From: Ramlibacter terrae
GTDB lineage: Bacteria; Pseudomonadota; Gammaproteobacteria; Burkholderiales; Burkholderiaceae_C
DNA: 64,000 nucleotides
Reading direction: 5' to 3'
NCBI GenBank assembly: GCA_013127575.1
Contig: CP053418.1
Location: forward strand, 2,232,001-2,296,000
Shown: positions 1 through 9,599 of the stretch, piece by piece
Layout of the letters: each line of letters begins with the position of its first letter
Numbering within the stretch: the first letter of the stretch is position 1
The notes under the pieces: generated by a model
The model's input: the letters and a program-made list of their open reading frames with translations, nothing else
Told to the model about the DNA's origin: nothing
Databases searched by the model: none
Translations under genes and position numbers: made by a program

Positions 1-502
1 CAAGGTGCGCACGCCGTCCGCGTCGGCCGGGCCGGCCATCTGTTCCAGCAGGCGCCTGGCGCGGCCGTACACGTCGATCAGCGCCAGGCTGCGCGTGCTC
101 TCGGTCGCCAGCCGTGCGCGCCGGATCAGGCGGGCCATCATCTCCAGCGCGAAGCTCGGTTCTTCGGCGATGTAGCCCAAAAGTTCTTCGCGCGTGATCA
201 CCGCGCAGGTGGTCGGCTCCAGTGTCTCGACGTTCGCGGAGCGGGGGCCGCCGTCCGGGGACATCTCGCCGACGTATTCGCCCACGCCGTACAGGCCGGG
301 GTGATCTCCTTGCCCTTGGCGTCGGCGTGGAAGGCGCGCAGGCGGCCCGAGCGGACGATGTAGAGGGTGCTGCCGACGTCGCCTTCTGGATCAGCAGCAT
401 GCCGCGGCGGTAGCTGCGCAGCGCGCCGCGGGCCGCCAGCGCTTCGGTGTGGCGGTGCGCGCTGGCGTCGGGGTCGGGCAGGGCGAGGTCGCGGCGGTTC
501 AC
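1..502 (-). CDS. Crp/Fnr-family transcriptional regulator (partial, N-terminal part)
   Basis: The minus strand encodes about 167 residues before the window edge: a cyclic-nucleotide-binding beta-roll (YIVRSGRLRAFHADAKGKEI, then GEYVGEMS and a stretch reading TTCAVITREEL) followed by the long dimerisation helix (SFALEMMARLIRRARLATES) and the start of the linker to the helix-turn-helix, which lies outside. Family members sense a small ligand or redox state and bind promoters as dimers; the ligand cannot be told from this part. The GTG start at 502 follows the stop of the LuxR-type gene by 19 bases, so the two may be co-transcribed. Two one-base losses in G/C runs (near 301 and 383) break the frame and look like sequence errors. 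Family assignment is firm, function unknown. Confidence 0.8.
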   Translation of the reverse strand, partial: MNRRDLALPDPDASAHRHTEALAARGALRSYRRGMLLIQKATSAAPSTSSARAACAPSTPTPRARRSPRPVRRGRIRRRDVPGRRPPLRERRDTGADHLRGDHARRTFGLHRRRTELRAGDDGPPDPARTAGDREHAQPGADRRVRPRQAPAGTDGRPGRRGRRAHL

Positions 503-521
503 CCGCCGATTGTGCGACGGC

Positions 522-1180
522 TCAGGTGTAGTTGGTCAAACTCATGGGCACCACCGGTGGCAGGGCCGCCACACGCTGCACCAGCAGCCGCATGCTGTTG
601 ATGCCGGTCTTGTCGCGCAGCGAGCGCACCTGCGTGCGGATGGTGTACTCCGACACGCCGTGCGAGAGGGCGATCTCGTGCACGTCGAGGCCGTCGCACA
701 GCGCCTTCAGCACCGCTTCTTCGGCCGGCGTCAGGCCGTGGCTGCGGGCGAAGAAGGTGACGTTCAGGTTCTGCGTGCCGGTCTGGCGCGCCAGCATCAG
801 CAGGACCGAGCCGGTGCGGCTTTCGAAGGAAGGGAACAGCGGCACGCAGGCGACGTGCAGCGTGTCGTCGCCGTTGCGCAGCGTCAGCATCTGCCGGCGG
901 CCCTGGGCGGCGCCGCGGACGGCCTTGTTGATCTCTTCGGTCTGCGCGGCCATGTGGCCGACGACGATGTTGCCTTCGATGCGCAGGAAGCGCGCGCGGG
1001 TCAGCTCGTGGCGGGCCGGTGGTTGGCGTGCTGCAGGGCCCCGCTGGGCGACACCAGCAGCAGCCCGTAATCGATTTCCTCCAGCACCCGCCACGCGAAG
1101 TCGGCGGAAGCAGGAGGTTCGATCGCGGTGCTCGCGCGGGAGGCCCGGCCCCGGGCCAACAGTTCGGCGGTTGCGTACAT
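522..1180 (-). CDS. LuxR-type helix-turn-helix transcriptional regulator
   Basis: About 219 residues. The N-terminal half (from MYATAELLARG) contains a PAS-like sensor stretch (EEIDYGLLLVSPSGALQHAN). The C-terminal part holds a LuxR/GerE DNA-binding domain (GLTPAEEAVLKALCDGL, HEIALSHGVSEYTIRTQVRS). No receiver domain is present, so it is a stand-alone sensor/regulator rather than a phosphorelay response regulator. The ATG at 1180 is chosen because it has a strong ribosome binding site (AAGGAGAAGAGAGC). One break at about 1018 is repaired if CCGG is read as CCTGG, giving ANHLARHEL. The Crp/Fnr gene follows 19 bases downstream. Ligand and targets cannot be inferred. Confidence 0.8.
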
Positions 1181-1266
1181 GCTCTCTTCTCCTTGTGGTT
1201 GAAGAAAGTCTCGCCGACGCGGGCCGTTCCAGAAACCGGACCGGTGCCGCGCAAAATGTAATCCAT

Positions 1267-2133
1267 TCACATTTTGGGTATGGGCGTCGCGAGCAGCCGC
1301 AACGCCTCGCGGTTGAAGCGCTCCGCGTCTTCGTACTGCACCCAGTGGCCGGCGCCGGCCACCAGCACCAGCTCGCCGAAGGTCGGCGCCGCGCGCAGCA
1401 GCGTTTCCAGCTCGGCCAACTTGTCCGCGTACAGCGCGTCCTGCTCGCCGTAGATCGCGTCGATGCGGCACCGGATCGCCGGCAGCGTGCGCACCAGGAT
1501 GTCGGTCAGGGCCAGCTTGCGGCGGTGCATGCGGTCGCGCGGCACGTTGGCGGCCTGCAGGGCGGCGGCCAGGTCGTCGACCGACTCGGGGCGGTGCAGC
1601 ATCAGCGTGGCGAGGTTGCTGCGGTGGGCGGCGTCGACGCCGGCCGCATCGGTCTGCTGGCGCCACGAGACGAGCGGCAAGCGATTGGCGCGCAGGCCGA
1701 GCCCGGGCGCGCCGACGATCAGCAGCCGCTTCACGCGCTCGGGCTGCGCGGCCGCCATCAGGGCGCCGGTGAGTCCGCCGAAGGAGAAGCCGACCACGTC
1801 CACCGGCGCGTCGCCGGCCAGCAGGCGGATGCCTTCGGACAGCGGCGCGACGATCGCATCGGCGTCCTGCCCACCCGGCGGCCGCGCCGAATCGCCGAAG
1901 CCGGGCAGGTCCGGCACCAGCACACGGCGGCCGGCTTCGGCCAGCACTTCCACGTTGCGGATCCAGTGCGTCCAGCTGCCGCTGCCGCCATGCAGCAGCA
2001 CCAGCGGCTCGCCTTCGCCCCAAGCCTGCCAGCTGATGTGGCCGTCGCCGCACGGCGTGCCGTGCGGACGCGCGCGGGACAGGGTGCGCAGGGCGGCGTG
2101 GGGAAGTTCGGTGGCAAGCGGCGGCAGGGACAT
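1267..2133 (-). CDS. alpha/beta hydrolase
   Basis: Intact 288-residue protein of the alpha/beta-hydrolase fold. Visible elements are the oxyanion-hole segment LVLLHGGSGSW (about residue 50), a DLPGFGDS strand, the nucleophile elbow VGFSFGGLTG (Ser in G-x-S-x-G), an acid-containing segment IYGEQDALYAD and the catalytic histidine in VAGAGHWVQYE. This is the complete Ser-Asp-His set of esterases, C-C bond hydrolases of aromatic degradation and related enzymes. Nothing nearby points to one aromatic pathway, so the substrate is open. It starts 17 bases downstream of the cardiolipin synthase stop and may be transcribed with it. Confidence 0.85.
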   Translation of the reverse strand: MSLPPLATELPHAALRTLSRARPHGTPCGDGHISWQAWGEGEPLVLLHGGSGSWTHWIRNVEVLAEAGRRVLVPDLPGFGDSARPPGGQDADAIVAPLSEGIRLLAGDAPVDVVGFSFGGLTGALMAAAQPERVKRLLIVGAPGLGLRANRLPLVSWRQQTDAAGVDAAHRSNLATLMLHRPESVDDLAAALQAANVPRDRMHRRKLALTDILVRTLPAIRCRIDAIYGEQDALYADKLAELETLLRAAPTFGELVLVAGAGHWVQYEDAERFNREALRLLATPIPKM

Positions 2134-2150
2134 CCGCCGATTGTCGCCAA

Positions 2151-3414
2151 CTACAGCAGCTCGTTGATCGCGTAAGCCGCGTGCGCCTTGAGCTTGAGCA
2201 GGAAGCTGCGCTTCCGCCACTTCTCGAGCTGGATCTCCTCGCAGCGCGGCATGTACTTCTCGAAGATCGCGTCGAACTGCCGGGCGATATCGGCGTCGAG
2301 GATGCCCAGCGTGATCTCGTCGTTGGTGTCGAACGAGCGGTCGTCGAAGTTGGTGGAGCCCACCGCGCTCCAGACGCCGTCCACCGTCATGATCTTCTGG
2401 TGCAGCAGCGTGTGCGGGTACTCGAACAGCCGCACGCCGCACTTGAGCATCTTCTCGAAGTTGCGGTGGCCCGCGTGCTGCACCATGGGGCTGTCCGATC
2501 CGCTGGTGGCCGGCATCATCACCCGCACGTCCACGCCGCGCTTGACGGCCGCGCCCATCGCATCGATCGCCTCGGGCTCGGGGATGAAGTAGGGGTTCTG
2601 GATCCAGAGGCGCTTGCGCGCCAGGCACAGCACGGTGTGGTGCAGGATCTTGACCGTGGGCGCCGAGCTCTCTGGCTTGGCGAAGACGGCGTGGATCAGC
2701 GCGTCGCCCGCCGGCTCCGGTGCGGGAAGACCTCGTCCCCCGGGAACAGCTCGCCGCCCGTTTCGCCGCCCCAGTTCTCGCTGAACACCCCCCGGATGCT
2801 GTGCACGATGGGCCCGTACAGCCGCACGCTCACGTCGGCGAAGTTCTGGTGGTCTTCGGCGTTGCCCAGCCAGCTGTCGACGATGCAGTGGCCGCCCACG
2901 AAGGCTTCGCGCCCGTCCAGGATGACGATCTTGCGGTGGTCGCGGTCGTTCAGGATGCCGATGGTGTAGATCGACCGCTTGTGGAAGAACTTCACCGGCA
3001 GCCTGCCTCGCGCAGCCGGTTCACCATGTCGTCGTCGATCTCCTTGGAGCCCTGCGCGTCGAGCAGGATGCGCACCTGCAGTCCGGCGCGGGCACGTTCG
3101 GTGAAGGCGGCCGCCATGCGGTCGGACAGCTTGCCCGGCTTCCACAGGAAGGTCTCGAAGTGCACCGAGTGCCGCGCCGCGCCGATGCGGTCGATCAGCA
3201 CGTCGAAGTACGCGCCGTTCTCCAGCACCTCCACCGAATTGCCGCCGACGGCCGTGCCCAGCGTCAGGCCCGACAGCGACGGCACCAGCTTTTCGATGGG
3301 CAGGTCGCACTGGATCTGCAGCTTGGGGCTGCGGTGGCGGCGGATGGACCAGATCACCAGCAGCAGCAGCGCGATGACGACGATCGACAGCAGGACCCAG
3401 AAGCTTGTGCTCAT
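2151..3414 (-). CDS. cls: cardiolipin synthase, phospholipase D superfamily
   Basis: About 420 residues: an N-terminal membrane anchor (FWVLLSIVVIALLLLVIW), then two PLD catalytic modules, each with an HxKxxxxD motif (HRKIVILD followed by GGHCIVDSW; HQKIMTVD followed by GSTNFDDRS). Cardiolipin synthases of this type join phosphatidylglycerol molecules in the inner membrane. The DDRSFDTNDEITLGI stretch after the second motif is typical of Cls. Two breaks (about 2998 and 2719) are restored if CCGG is read as CCAGG (giving AGCQVKFF) and CCTGG (giving PHLEPAGDALIH). Assignment to PLD-type Cls is strong; which Cls paralogue it is cannot be settled here. Confidence 0.85.
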
Positions 3415-3529
3415 CGGTCCATTATCAGCAAAGGCCGCGTCGCTGGGGGTGCTCGGCGCAGGCGCCGTCCTGCGGCGGCTTCGCCTTCCCGGAACCCGCC
3501 GCGGGCGCGGCTCGCCCTAGATTGGGGCC

Positions 3530-4385
3530 ATGCGCATCCACCACCTCAACTGCATCTCGAGCTGCCCGCTGGGCGGGCGCCTCATGGACGGCCGCACGCC
3601 CGGCATCCTCACCCGCGGCCGCCTGTGCTGCCACTGCATGGCCATCGAAACCAGCGAAGGCCTGGTGCTGGTGGACACGGGCTTCGGCACCCGCGACGTG
3701 CGCGATCCGCACAGCCGCCTCAGCGGCTTCTTCCCGCCATGCTCAGCCCGGATTTCCGCGAGGAGATGACGGCGCTGCGCCAGGTCGAGCGGCTGGGATT
3801 CAGCGCCGCCGACGTGCGCCACATCGTGCTGACGCACCTCGACTTCGACCATGCCGGCGGGCTCGACGACTTTCCGCATGCGCGCGTCCACATGCTGCAG
3901 CAGGAGCGCGACTACGCGCTGCAGCAGAAGACGTGGCTCGACCGGCAGCGCTTCCGGCCGCGGCAATGGAGCACGCGCGGCAACTGGATCGTCTATCCGT
4001 CGCGGGTGGGCGAGCCCCGGTTCGGGTTCGACGCGGTGCGGCAACTGCAGGGGCTGCCGCCCGAGATCCTGTTCGTGCCGCTGCCCGGGCACACGCACGG
4101 CCACGCGGGGGTGGCCATCCAGCACGGCGGCGGCTGGCTGCTGCAGGCCGGCGACGCGTACTTCTGGCACGAAGAGATGGACTGGCGCATCCGCGCTGCA
4201 CGCCCGGCCTGCGCATGTACCAGACGCTGATGGAGAAGGACCGCAAGCTGCGCCGGGCAACCAGAGCGGCTGCGCGCGCTGCGCCGCGACCATGGCGGCA
4301 GGTGCGGCTCACGTGCTCGCACGACCCGATCGAGTTCGAGCAGATCACGGGCCGGGCCATGGGCGTGCCGCAGCCGGCGACGTAG
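3530..4385 (+). CDS. MBL-fold metallo-hydrolase
   Basis: About 285 residues of a metallo-beta-lactamase-fold hydrolase. The zinc-binding signature HxHxDH appears as LTHLDFDHAGGL (about residue 105), followed by a further histidine in PLPGHTHGHAG and an aspartate in LLQAGDAYFWHEE; the C-terminal SHDPIEFEQITG supplies the last metal histidine. These resemble the lactonase/glyoxalase-like branch of the family, but the substrate is unknown. The coding sequence is broken at about 3737, 4188, 4254, 4264 and 4300; the last three are repaired by restoring CCTGG, CCAGG and CCAGG (giving LRLGNQERLRAL and HGGQVRLT). It lies 13 bases ahead of the Ldh-family gene. Confidence 0.8.
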
Positions 4386-4398
4386 ACTTCGGGGCACC

Positions 4399-5435
4399 AT
4401 GCCCCATTCCGCCGCCGCCCTCATCGCCTTCGCCGACTCCCTGCTGCAAGCCGCCGGCATGCCGCCGGACAAGGCCGAAGCCGTCGCCGACATCCTGGTC
4501 GACGGCGACCTGATGGGACACACCACGCACGGCCTGCAGTTGCTGCCGTCGTACCTGCGCGAGATCGAATCGAAGTCGATGCAGGTGGAGGGCGAGCCGG
4601 AGGTGATCTCCGAATCCGCCGCCACGCTGACTGGGACGGCCGCCGCCTGCCCGGTCCGTGGCTCGTGCTGCGCGCGATGGCCGCGGCCACCGGGAAGGCG
4701 AAGCAGTGCGGCACCGGCACGGTGGTGATCCGCAAGAGCCACCACATCGCATGCCTGGCCAGCTTCCACAAGCGCGCCACCGACCGGGGCCTGATGATGA
4801 TCCTGGCTTCGTCGGATGCGAACTCGGCCAGCGTCGCGCCTTTCGGCGGCCTGGAGCCGGTGTTCACGCCCAACCCGATCTCCGTCGGCATCCCCACGCC
4901 GGGACTGCCGATCGTCACCGACATCTCGACGTCCGCCACCACGAATGGGCTGACCAACCGCCTGCATGCCGAAGGCGGCAAGCTGCCGGCCCCCCGGGTG
5001 ATCGATGGTCACGGCCAACCGAGCCACGACCCCGCCGTGCTGTTCCGGGAGCCCAAGGGCACGATCCTGCCGCTGGGCGGGCTCGACTCGGGCCACAAGG
5101 GCTATGGACTGTCGCTGGTGGTGGAGGCGCTCACCGGCGGCCTGGCCGGCTTCGGCCGCGCCGACCCCAAGCAGGGTTGGGGCGCGACGGTGTTCCTGCA
5201 GATCCTCGATCCGGCGGCCTTCGGGGGCAGCGACGCCTTCCTGCGGCAGATGGGCGAAGTGGCGCGGCAGTGCCACGCGTCGCGTCCGGCCGACCCGAAG
5301 CGGCCGGTGCGGCTGCCGGGCGAGAAGGGCTTGCTGCTGGCGCAGCGCCAGCGCGACGAGGGCGTGTCGCTGCACCCGGGGGTGCTGGAGGCGCTGGCGC
5401 CCCGGGCGGAGAAGCTGAAGGTGAAGATGCCTTAA
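4399..5435 (+). CDS. Ldh family oxidoreductase (malate/L-lactate dehydrogenase type)
   Basis: About 345 residues matching the malate/L-lactate/ureidoglycolate dehydrogenase family, NAD(P)-dependent enzymes unrelated to classical LDH. Typical features are the N-terminal helix bundle with GHTTHGLQLLPSYL, the conserved histidine segment VVIRKSHHIACLASF, the nucleotide-contact region PNPISVGIPTPG with DISTSATTNG, and the late GGLDSGHKGYGLSLVVEALT. It oxidises a 2-hydroxy acid (or the reverse); the precise substrate is not readable. One break at about 4631 (CCTGG read as CTGG) interrupts an otherwise continuous frame. The tail overlaps the 3' end of the convergent tctA by four bases. Proximity to a carboxylate transporter fits, but does not prove, a role in organic-acid use. 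Confidence 0.85.
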
Positions 5436-6942
5436 GCGCCGGCGCCGGGTACGGTGGGCAGGCTCCGCTTGCGCACCAGCTTCATCACCACCGGCGCGAA
5501 CCACACCACGATCGTCACCACCGCCAGCGCCGCGGCCAGCGGCCGCGAGAAGAACGCGCCCAGGTTGCCGTTCGACTTGATCATGGAAGTGATGAAGTTT
5601 TCCTCCAGCATGCCGCCGAGCACCACGCCGAGGATCGCCGGCGCGATGGGGAACCTGTTGGCTTCGAGCAGGTAGGCGATGACGCCGGCCACCAGCATGA
5701 TGCCCACGTCGAACACCGAGTTGTTGATGGCGAAGGTGCCGACGATGCAGAACAGCAGGATGATCGGCATCAGGATGTTGCGCGGCACCCGCAGCACGTG
5801 CTTGGCGGCCTTGATGCACAGCAGGCCCAGCGGCACCATGATCAGGTTGGCGGGATGAACAGCAGGAACACGGCGTAGATGTTCTGCGGGTTGGTCGTGA
5901 ACAGCGTCGGCCCCGGGTTCATGTTCTTCATGTACAGCACGCCGATCACGATGGCCGTGATCGAGTCGCCGGGAATGCCGAACACCAGCGCCGGGATCCA
6001 CGCGCCGGCCAGCGCGCTGTTGTTGGCGGAACCCGATTCGACGATGCCCTCGACGTGGCCGGTGCCGAACTTCTCCGGCTCCTTCGAGAACTTCTTGCTC
6101 ATCGCGTAAGACATCCACGCCGCGATGTCGGCGCCGGCGCCCGGCAGCGCGCCCACCGCCGTGCCCAGCACGCTGCCGCGCAGGATCTGTTTCGGATACT
6201 TCTTGGCCAGCTTCCACTGGCCGGCCAGCACGTTGCCGACCTTCTCGACCACCATCTCCGCCGGAGGGCTGGTGTCCACGACGAAGCGGATCACCTCCGA
6301 GATGGCGAACATGCCGATCATCATCGGGATCATGCCGATGCCGCCCGTCATCTCCGCGTTGCCGAAGGTGAAGCGCGGAAAGCCCGCCGGGTTGCCGAGC
6401 CCCACGCACGCCACCAGCAGGCCGAGCAGCAGCGTGACGATGCCCTTGAGCGGCCGGTCGCTGGTGATGAACACCGCGCACGTGAGCCCCAGCAACACCA
6501 GCCAGAAGTACTCGAACGAACTGAAATTCAGCGCGACTTCGGCCAGCGCCGGCGCGGCGAGGATCAGCACCAGCGTGCCGAACAGGCCGCCCACCGCGGA
6601 GAACACCAGGCCGGCGCCCAGCGCCATCTCGGCCTGGCCCTTGCGCGTCATGGCGTAGGCTTCGTCGGTGTACGCCGCCGAGGCGGGCGTGCCGGGGATG
6701 CGCAGCAGGCAGCCGGGCACGTCGCCCGAGAAGATCGCCATGGCCGTCGCCGTGACCATCGTGGCGATGGCGGGGATCGGCGGCATGAAGAAGGTCACCG
6801 GCACCAGCAGCGCGGTCGCCATGGTCGCCGTGAGCCCGGGCACCGCGCCGACGAACAGGCCGAAGAAGGCGGCGAGCACGATGGCCGTGAGCGTCATCGG
6901 CTCGAACACCATCGCGAACGCACGGAGGATGGCGGCGGACAT
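5432..6942 (-). CDS. tctA: tripartite tricarboxylate transporter, large permease TctA
   Basis: About 503 residues, the usual TctA length, with about ten or more hydrophobic segments and the family motifs GAVPGLTATMATALLVPVTF near the N-terminus, GDVPGCLLRIPGTPASAAYT, and the repeat-like GALPGAGADIAAWMSYA plus GSANNSALAGAWIPALVFGI. TctA forms the substrate path of the sodium- or proton-driven carboxylate uptake system together with TctB and a periplasmic Bug protein. It is the last gene of a tctC-tctB-tctA operon, four bases after the tctB stop. One break at about 5851 is repaired if CCCG is read as CCTGG (giving LFILANLIM). Substrate unknown: TctA families take citrate, tartrate, terephthalate and others. 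Confidence 0.92.
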
Positions 6943-6946
6943 CAGG

Positions 6947-7419
6947 TCACCACGCGTAGTTCTTGAGCACGCCCGGGGCAGGGGCACGCGCAGCAGCTTG
7001 TAGAAAGCGAAGTGGATGACCAGCGCCGCGATCACGGCGATCAGCACCGCGCGGCCCGGCGGCACCTTCAGCACGAAGAAGAGCGCGGCCAGGATGAGGA
7101 TCGCCAGCGGCAGGAAGCCGATGCGCTCGGCAGCAGCGATGTACAGCACGACCGCGCCCAGCAGCACGGCCAGCGCCACCACGTGGCGCGGCGAGCGCAC
7201 CCAGTCCTCCCGGGCGAGCCGGGGGGGCGGCCGAACGGGCCCGCCAGCCGCCCACCATCAGCAGCACGCCACAGATGCACAGGCCGCAGGCGAGCAGGCC
7301 CGGGAACAGCGCGGGCCCGACCGGCTGGCCGGGGATCTTGGGAAAGCCCCGGATGGCGAAGAGGACCAGGCGCCCGGGGCGGTGAGCAGCAGCCCGAAGA
7401 CCGCGTCGTTCAGCTTCAC
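6947..7419 (-). CDS. tctB: tripartite tricarboxylate transporter, small permease TctB
   Basis: About 157 residues with four hydrophobic segments, including FPGLLACGLCICGVLLMVGG, VVALAVLLGAVVLYIAA, FLPLAILILAALFFVLKV and AVLIAVIAALVIHFAFY, the four-helix layout of TctB. It begins with a GTG codon directly abutting the TAA stop of tctC and ends four bases before tctA, so translation is probably coupled. The C-terminus reads GVLKNYAW. Frame breaks at about 7375, 7210 and 6973 make the reading frame discontinuous; at 6973 and around 7370 restoring CCTGG gives PLPLGVLKNYAW and LTALGALVLFAIRG. TctB is the poorly conserved partner of TctA, so the call rests on topology and gene order. Confidence 0.85.
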
Positions 7420-8399
7420 TTACTTCGCGATGCCCACGGCCTTCATGGTCGCGCCGAGTTCGGCGTCGGCCTTGGCCATGAAGCGGCCGAACTCGTCGGG
7501 GCCGGCGTAGATCACGCCGAAGCCGCGGCTGGCCATGAAGTCGGTGTATTCCTTGCTGGCGGCCACCTTGCGCACGGAGGCGGCGAGCTTGTCGCGCACG
7601 TCGTTCGGGATGCCCTTGGGCGCGACGATGCCGCGCCACGCGGCCATCGTCCAGTCGCTGCCCAGCGCAGCCTTCACGGTCGGCACGTTGGGGTACAGCG
7701 CCGACGGCTTGTCGTTCATGATCGCCAGGCTCTTGACCTTGCCGGCGTCGATCAGCGAGCGGGCTTCGGGCAGCGAAACCGGCGCGACCTCGACGCCGCC
7801 GGCCACCATGTCCTGCAGGCCGGGCGCCGCGCCGTTGCTGGGCACCCGGGGCAGGGCGGCGGGGTCGATCTTCTGGTCGCGCAGCAGGCCGGCGATGGCG
7901 AGGTGCCAGATGCCGCCACGGCCGGTGCCCGATGCCTTGAACTTGCCCGGGTTGGCCTTGATGGCGGCCAGCAGGTCCTGCACGTTCTTGTACGGCGCGT
8001 CGGCGCGCACCGGATGCCGGCCGGATCGGCGTTGACCGTGCCGATCGGCGTGTACGAGGCGCCGGTCAGCTCGGTCAGGCCCTGCCAGTGCATCATCGCG
8101 ATTTCGACCGTGGCCAGGCCGATGGTGTAGCCGTCCGGCGGCGCCGCCGCGATGGCCGCGTGGCCCACCACGCCGCTGCCGCCGGTGCGGTTGACCACGT
8201 TGATCGGCTGGCCCAGGTCCTTCTCCATCAGGCTCGCGATGATGCGGGCGGTTGCATCGGTGCCGCCGCCTGCGCCCCGGGGCACGATCAGCTGGATCGG
8301 GCGGCTCGGGTAGTTCTGCGCGGCGGCGGGAAGGGCGGCTGCGGCGAGCGCGACGGCGCCCGGGGCGGCCGCGACGAGGCGGCGGGAACGGCGGATCAT
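7420..8399 (-). CDS. tctC: Bug-family periplasmic solute-binding protein (TctC)
   Basis: About 326 residues. A cleavable signal peptide (MIRRSRRLVAAAPGAVALAA, cut after PAAAQ) leads into the Bug fold, with the starting strand YPSRPIQLIVPRGAGGGTD, the ligand-cradle segments NRTGGSGVVGHAAIA and KASGTGRGGIWH, and the late AAWRGIVAPKGIP typical of TctC. It captures a carboxylate in the periplasm for the TctAB permease encoded immediately downstream. The ATG at 8399 has a clear ribosome binding site (AAGGAGACAAGC). One break at about 8011 is repaired by reading CCGG as CCTGG (giving AGILVRADAPY). The ligand cannot be predicted from sequence. Confidence 0.92.
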
Positions 8400-8501
8400 G
8401 CTTGTCTCCTTGTTTGGAAAGCCTGGCTCGCGGCGAATCTACGCGCCTTGCGGGCGCGGGGGTCCTAGGGAGAACCCACTGGACAAACCTAGAATGCGGC
8501 G

Positions 8502-9183
8502 ATGATCCAGCTCTACTACCACCCCTCGCCCAACCCGCTCAAGGTTGCCCTGTACCGGAGGAAGCCGGCCTGCCCTACGAGGTGGTGGCCGTGGACACGC
8601 GCAAGGGCGAGCAGCACAGCCCCGCCTTCCTCGCCATCAATCCCAACGGCAAGACGCCGGCGCTGGTCGACGGCGACGCCAAGGTGTTCGACAGCAACGC
8701 CATCCTGCTGTACTGGCCGAGAAGACCGGCAAGTTCCTGCCCGCCGACACGCCGGAGCAGCGCGCCCAGATGCATTCTTGGCTGATGTTCGTCGCCACCG
8801 GCATCGGCCCCTACTGCGGCCAGGCCGTGCACTTCAAGTACTTCGCGCCCGATCCCAAGGAGTACGCCGTCAACCGCTACACCTTCGAGGCCGAGCGCCA
8901 CTGGAAGCTGGTCGACGCGCAGCTGCAGGGCAAGGAATGGATGGTGGGCGATACCTACACGCTGGTCGACATGGCGGTGTGGGGCTGGTCGCGGATGATC
9001 CCGCGCGTGATGGGCGCCGAGGCGTGGGCGATGCTGCCCAACGTCAAGCGCCACCTCGACGCGATCAACGCGCGTCCCGCGGCGCAGCGCGCCGAGGCGA
9101 TCAAGGAACGCTTCACCTTCAAGCAGGAAGTCGACGACGACGCGCGGCGGGCGCTGTTCCCGCAGAACGCGCGCCTGGGCTGA
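8502..9183 (+). CDS. glutathione S-transferase family protein
   Basis: About 227 residues with an N-terminal thioredoxin-like domain (MIQLYYHPSPNPLKVALYL after repair) including the glutathione gamma-glutamyl contact DSNAILLYL and the cis-proline segment NPNGKTPALVDGD, followed by an all-helical domain containing WMVGDTYTLVDMAVWGW, the usual hydrophobic staple. The sequence resembles YfcG/Ure2-like GSTs acting on disulfides or electrophiles. Breaks at about 8555 and 8713 are fixed by restoring CCTGG. Its TGA stop overlaps the ATG of the SUI1/YciH gene (TGATG), so the two are likely co-translated. Substrate unknown. Confidence 0.85.
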
Positions 9184-9554
9184 TGGCGGGCGGCATGAAG
9201 TCGCGCGGCACCGGCGGCCTGGTCTATTCGACCGAAGCCGGCCGCATGTGCCCGGTGTGCCGCCGCCCCGTCGCCCAATGCACCTGCCGCAAGGCCGCGC
9301 CGCCGCGGGCCGGCGACGGCATCGTGCGCGTCTCGCGCGAAACCAAGGGCCGCGGCGGCAAGGCCGTCACGCTGGCCGGGGGCATCCCGCTGGACGAAGC
9401 CGCGCTCGCCGCCCCGGGCAAGGAACTGAAGGCCGCCTGCGGCTCCGGCGGCACGGTCAAGGACGGCGTGGTCGAGGTGCAGGGCGACCACGCGGAGAAA
9501 GTCGTCGCCTTGCTGCAGCAACGCGGCTACACCGTGAAGCGGGCGGGCGGATGA
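9183..9554 (+). CDS. SUI1/eIF1-like translation factor (YciH family)
   Basis: Intact 123-residue protein. An N-terminal segment with a CxxC...CxC pattern (MCPVCRRPVAQCTC) may bind zinc. The C-terminal SUI1 domain is complete: VRVSRETKGRGGKAVTLAGG, LKAACGSGGTVKDGVVEVQG and a final KVVALLQQRGYTVKRAGG. Bacterial YciH proteins bind the small ribosomal subunit and influence start-codon selection, with reported roles in stress translation; this is family knowledge. The ATG at 9183 overlaps the preceding stop; an in-frame ATG at 9195 is an alternative start. Confidence 0.88.
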   Translation: MAGGMKSRGTGGLVYSTEAGRMCPVCRRPVAQCTCRKAAPPRAGDGIVRVSRETKGRGGKAVTLAGGIPLDEAALAAPGKELKAACGSGGTVKDGVVEVQGDHAEKVVALLQQRGYTVKRAGG

Positions 9555-9599
9555 AGCGCGCCAGTCCTACACGGCTGAGCCTGCGCGGCCACTAGATTG

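Noticed and set aside
3993..5819. Very long open frame antisense to the MBL and Ldh genes, and many similar long antisense frames
   Set aside because: High GC makes long shadow frames; these are Arg/Ala/Pro/His-rich without recognisable motifs, while the opposite strand encodes known families.
9183..9300. Riboswitch or other structured leader before the SUI1-type gene
   Set aside because: The gene starts inside the stop codon of the preceding gene, leaving no leader.
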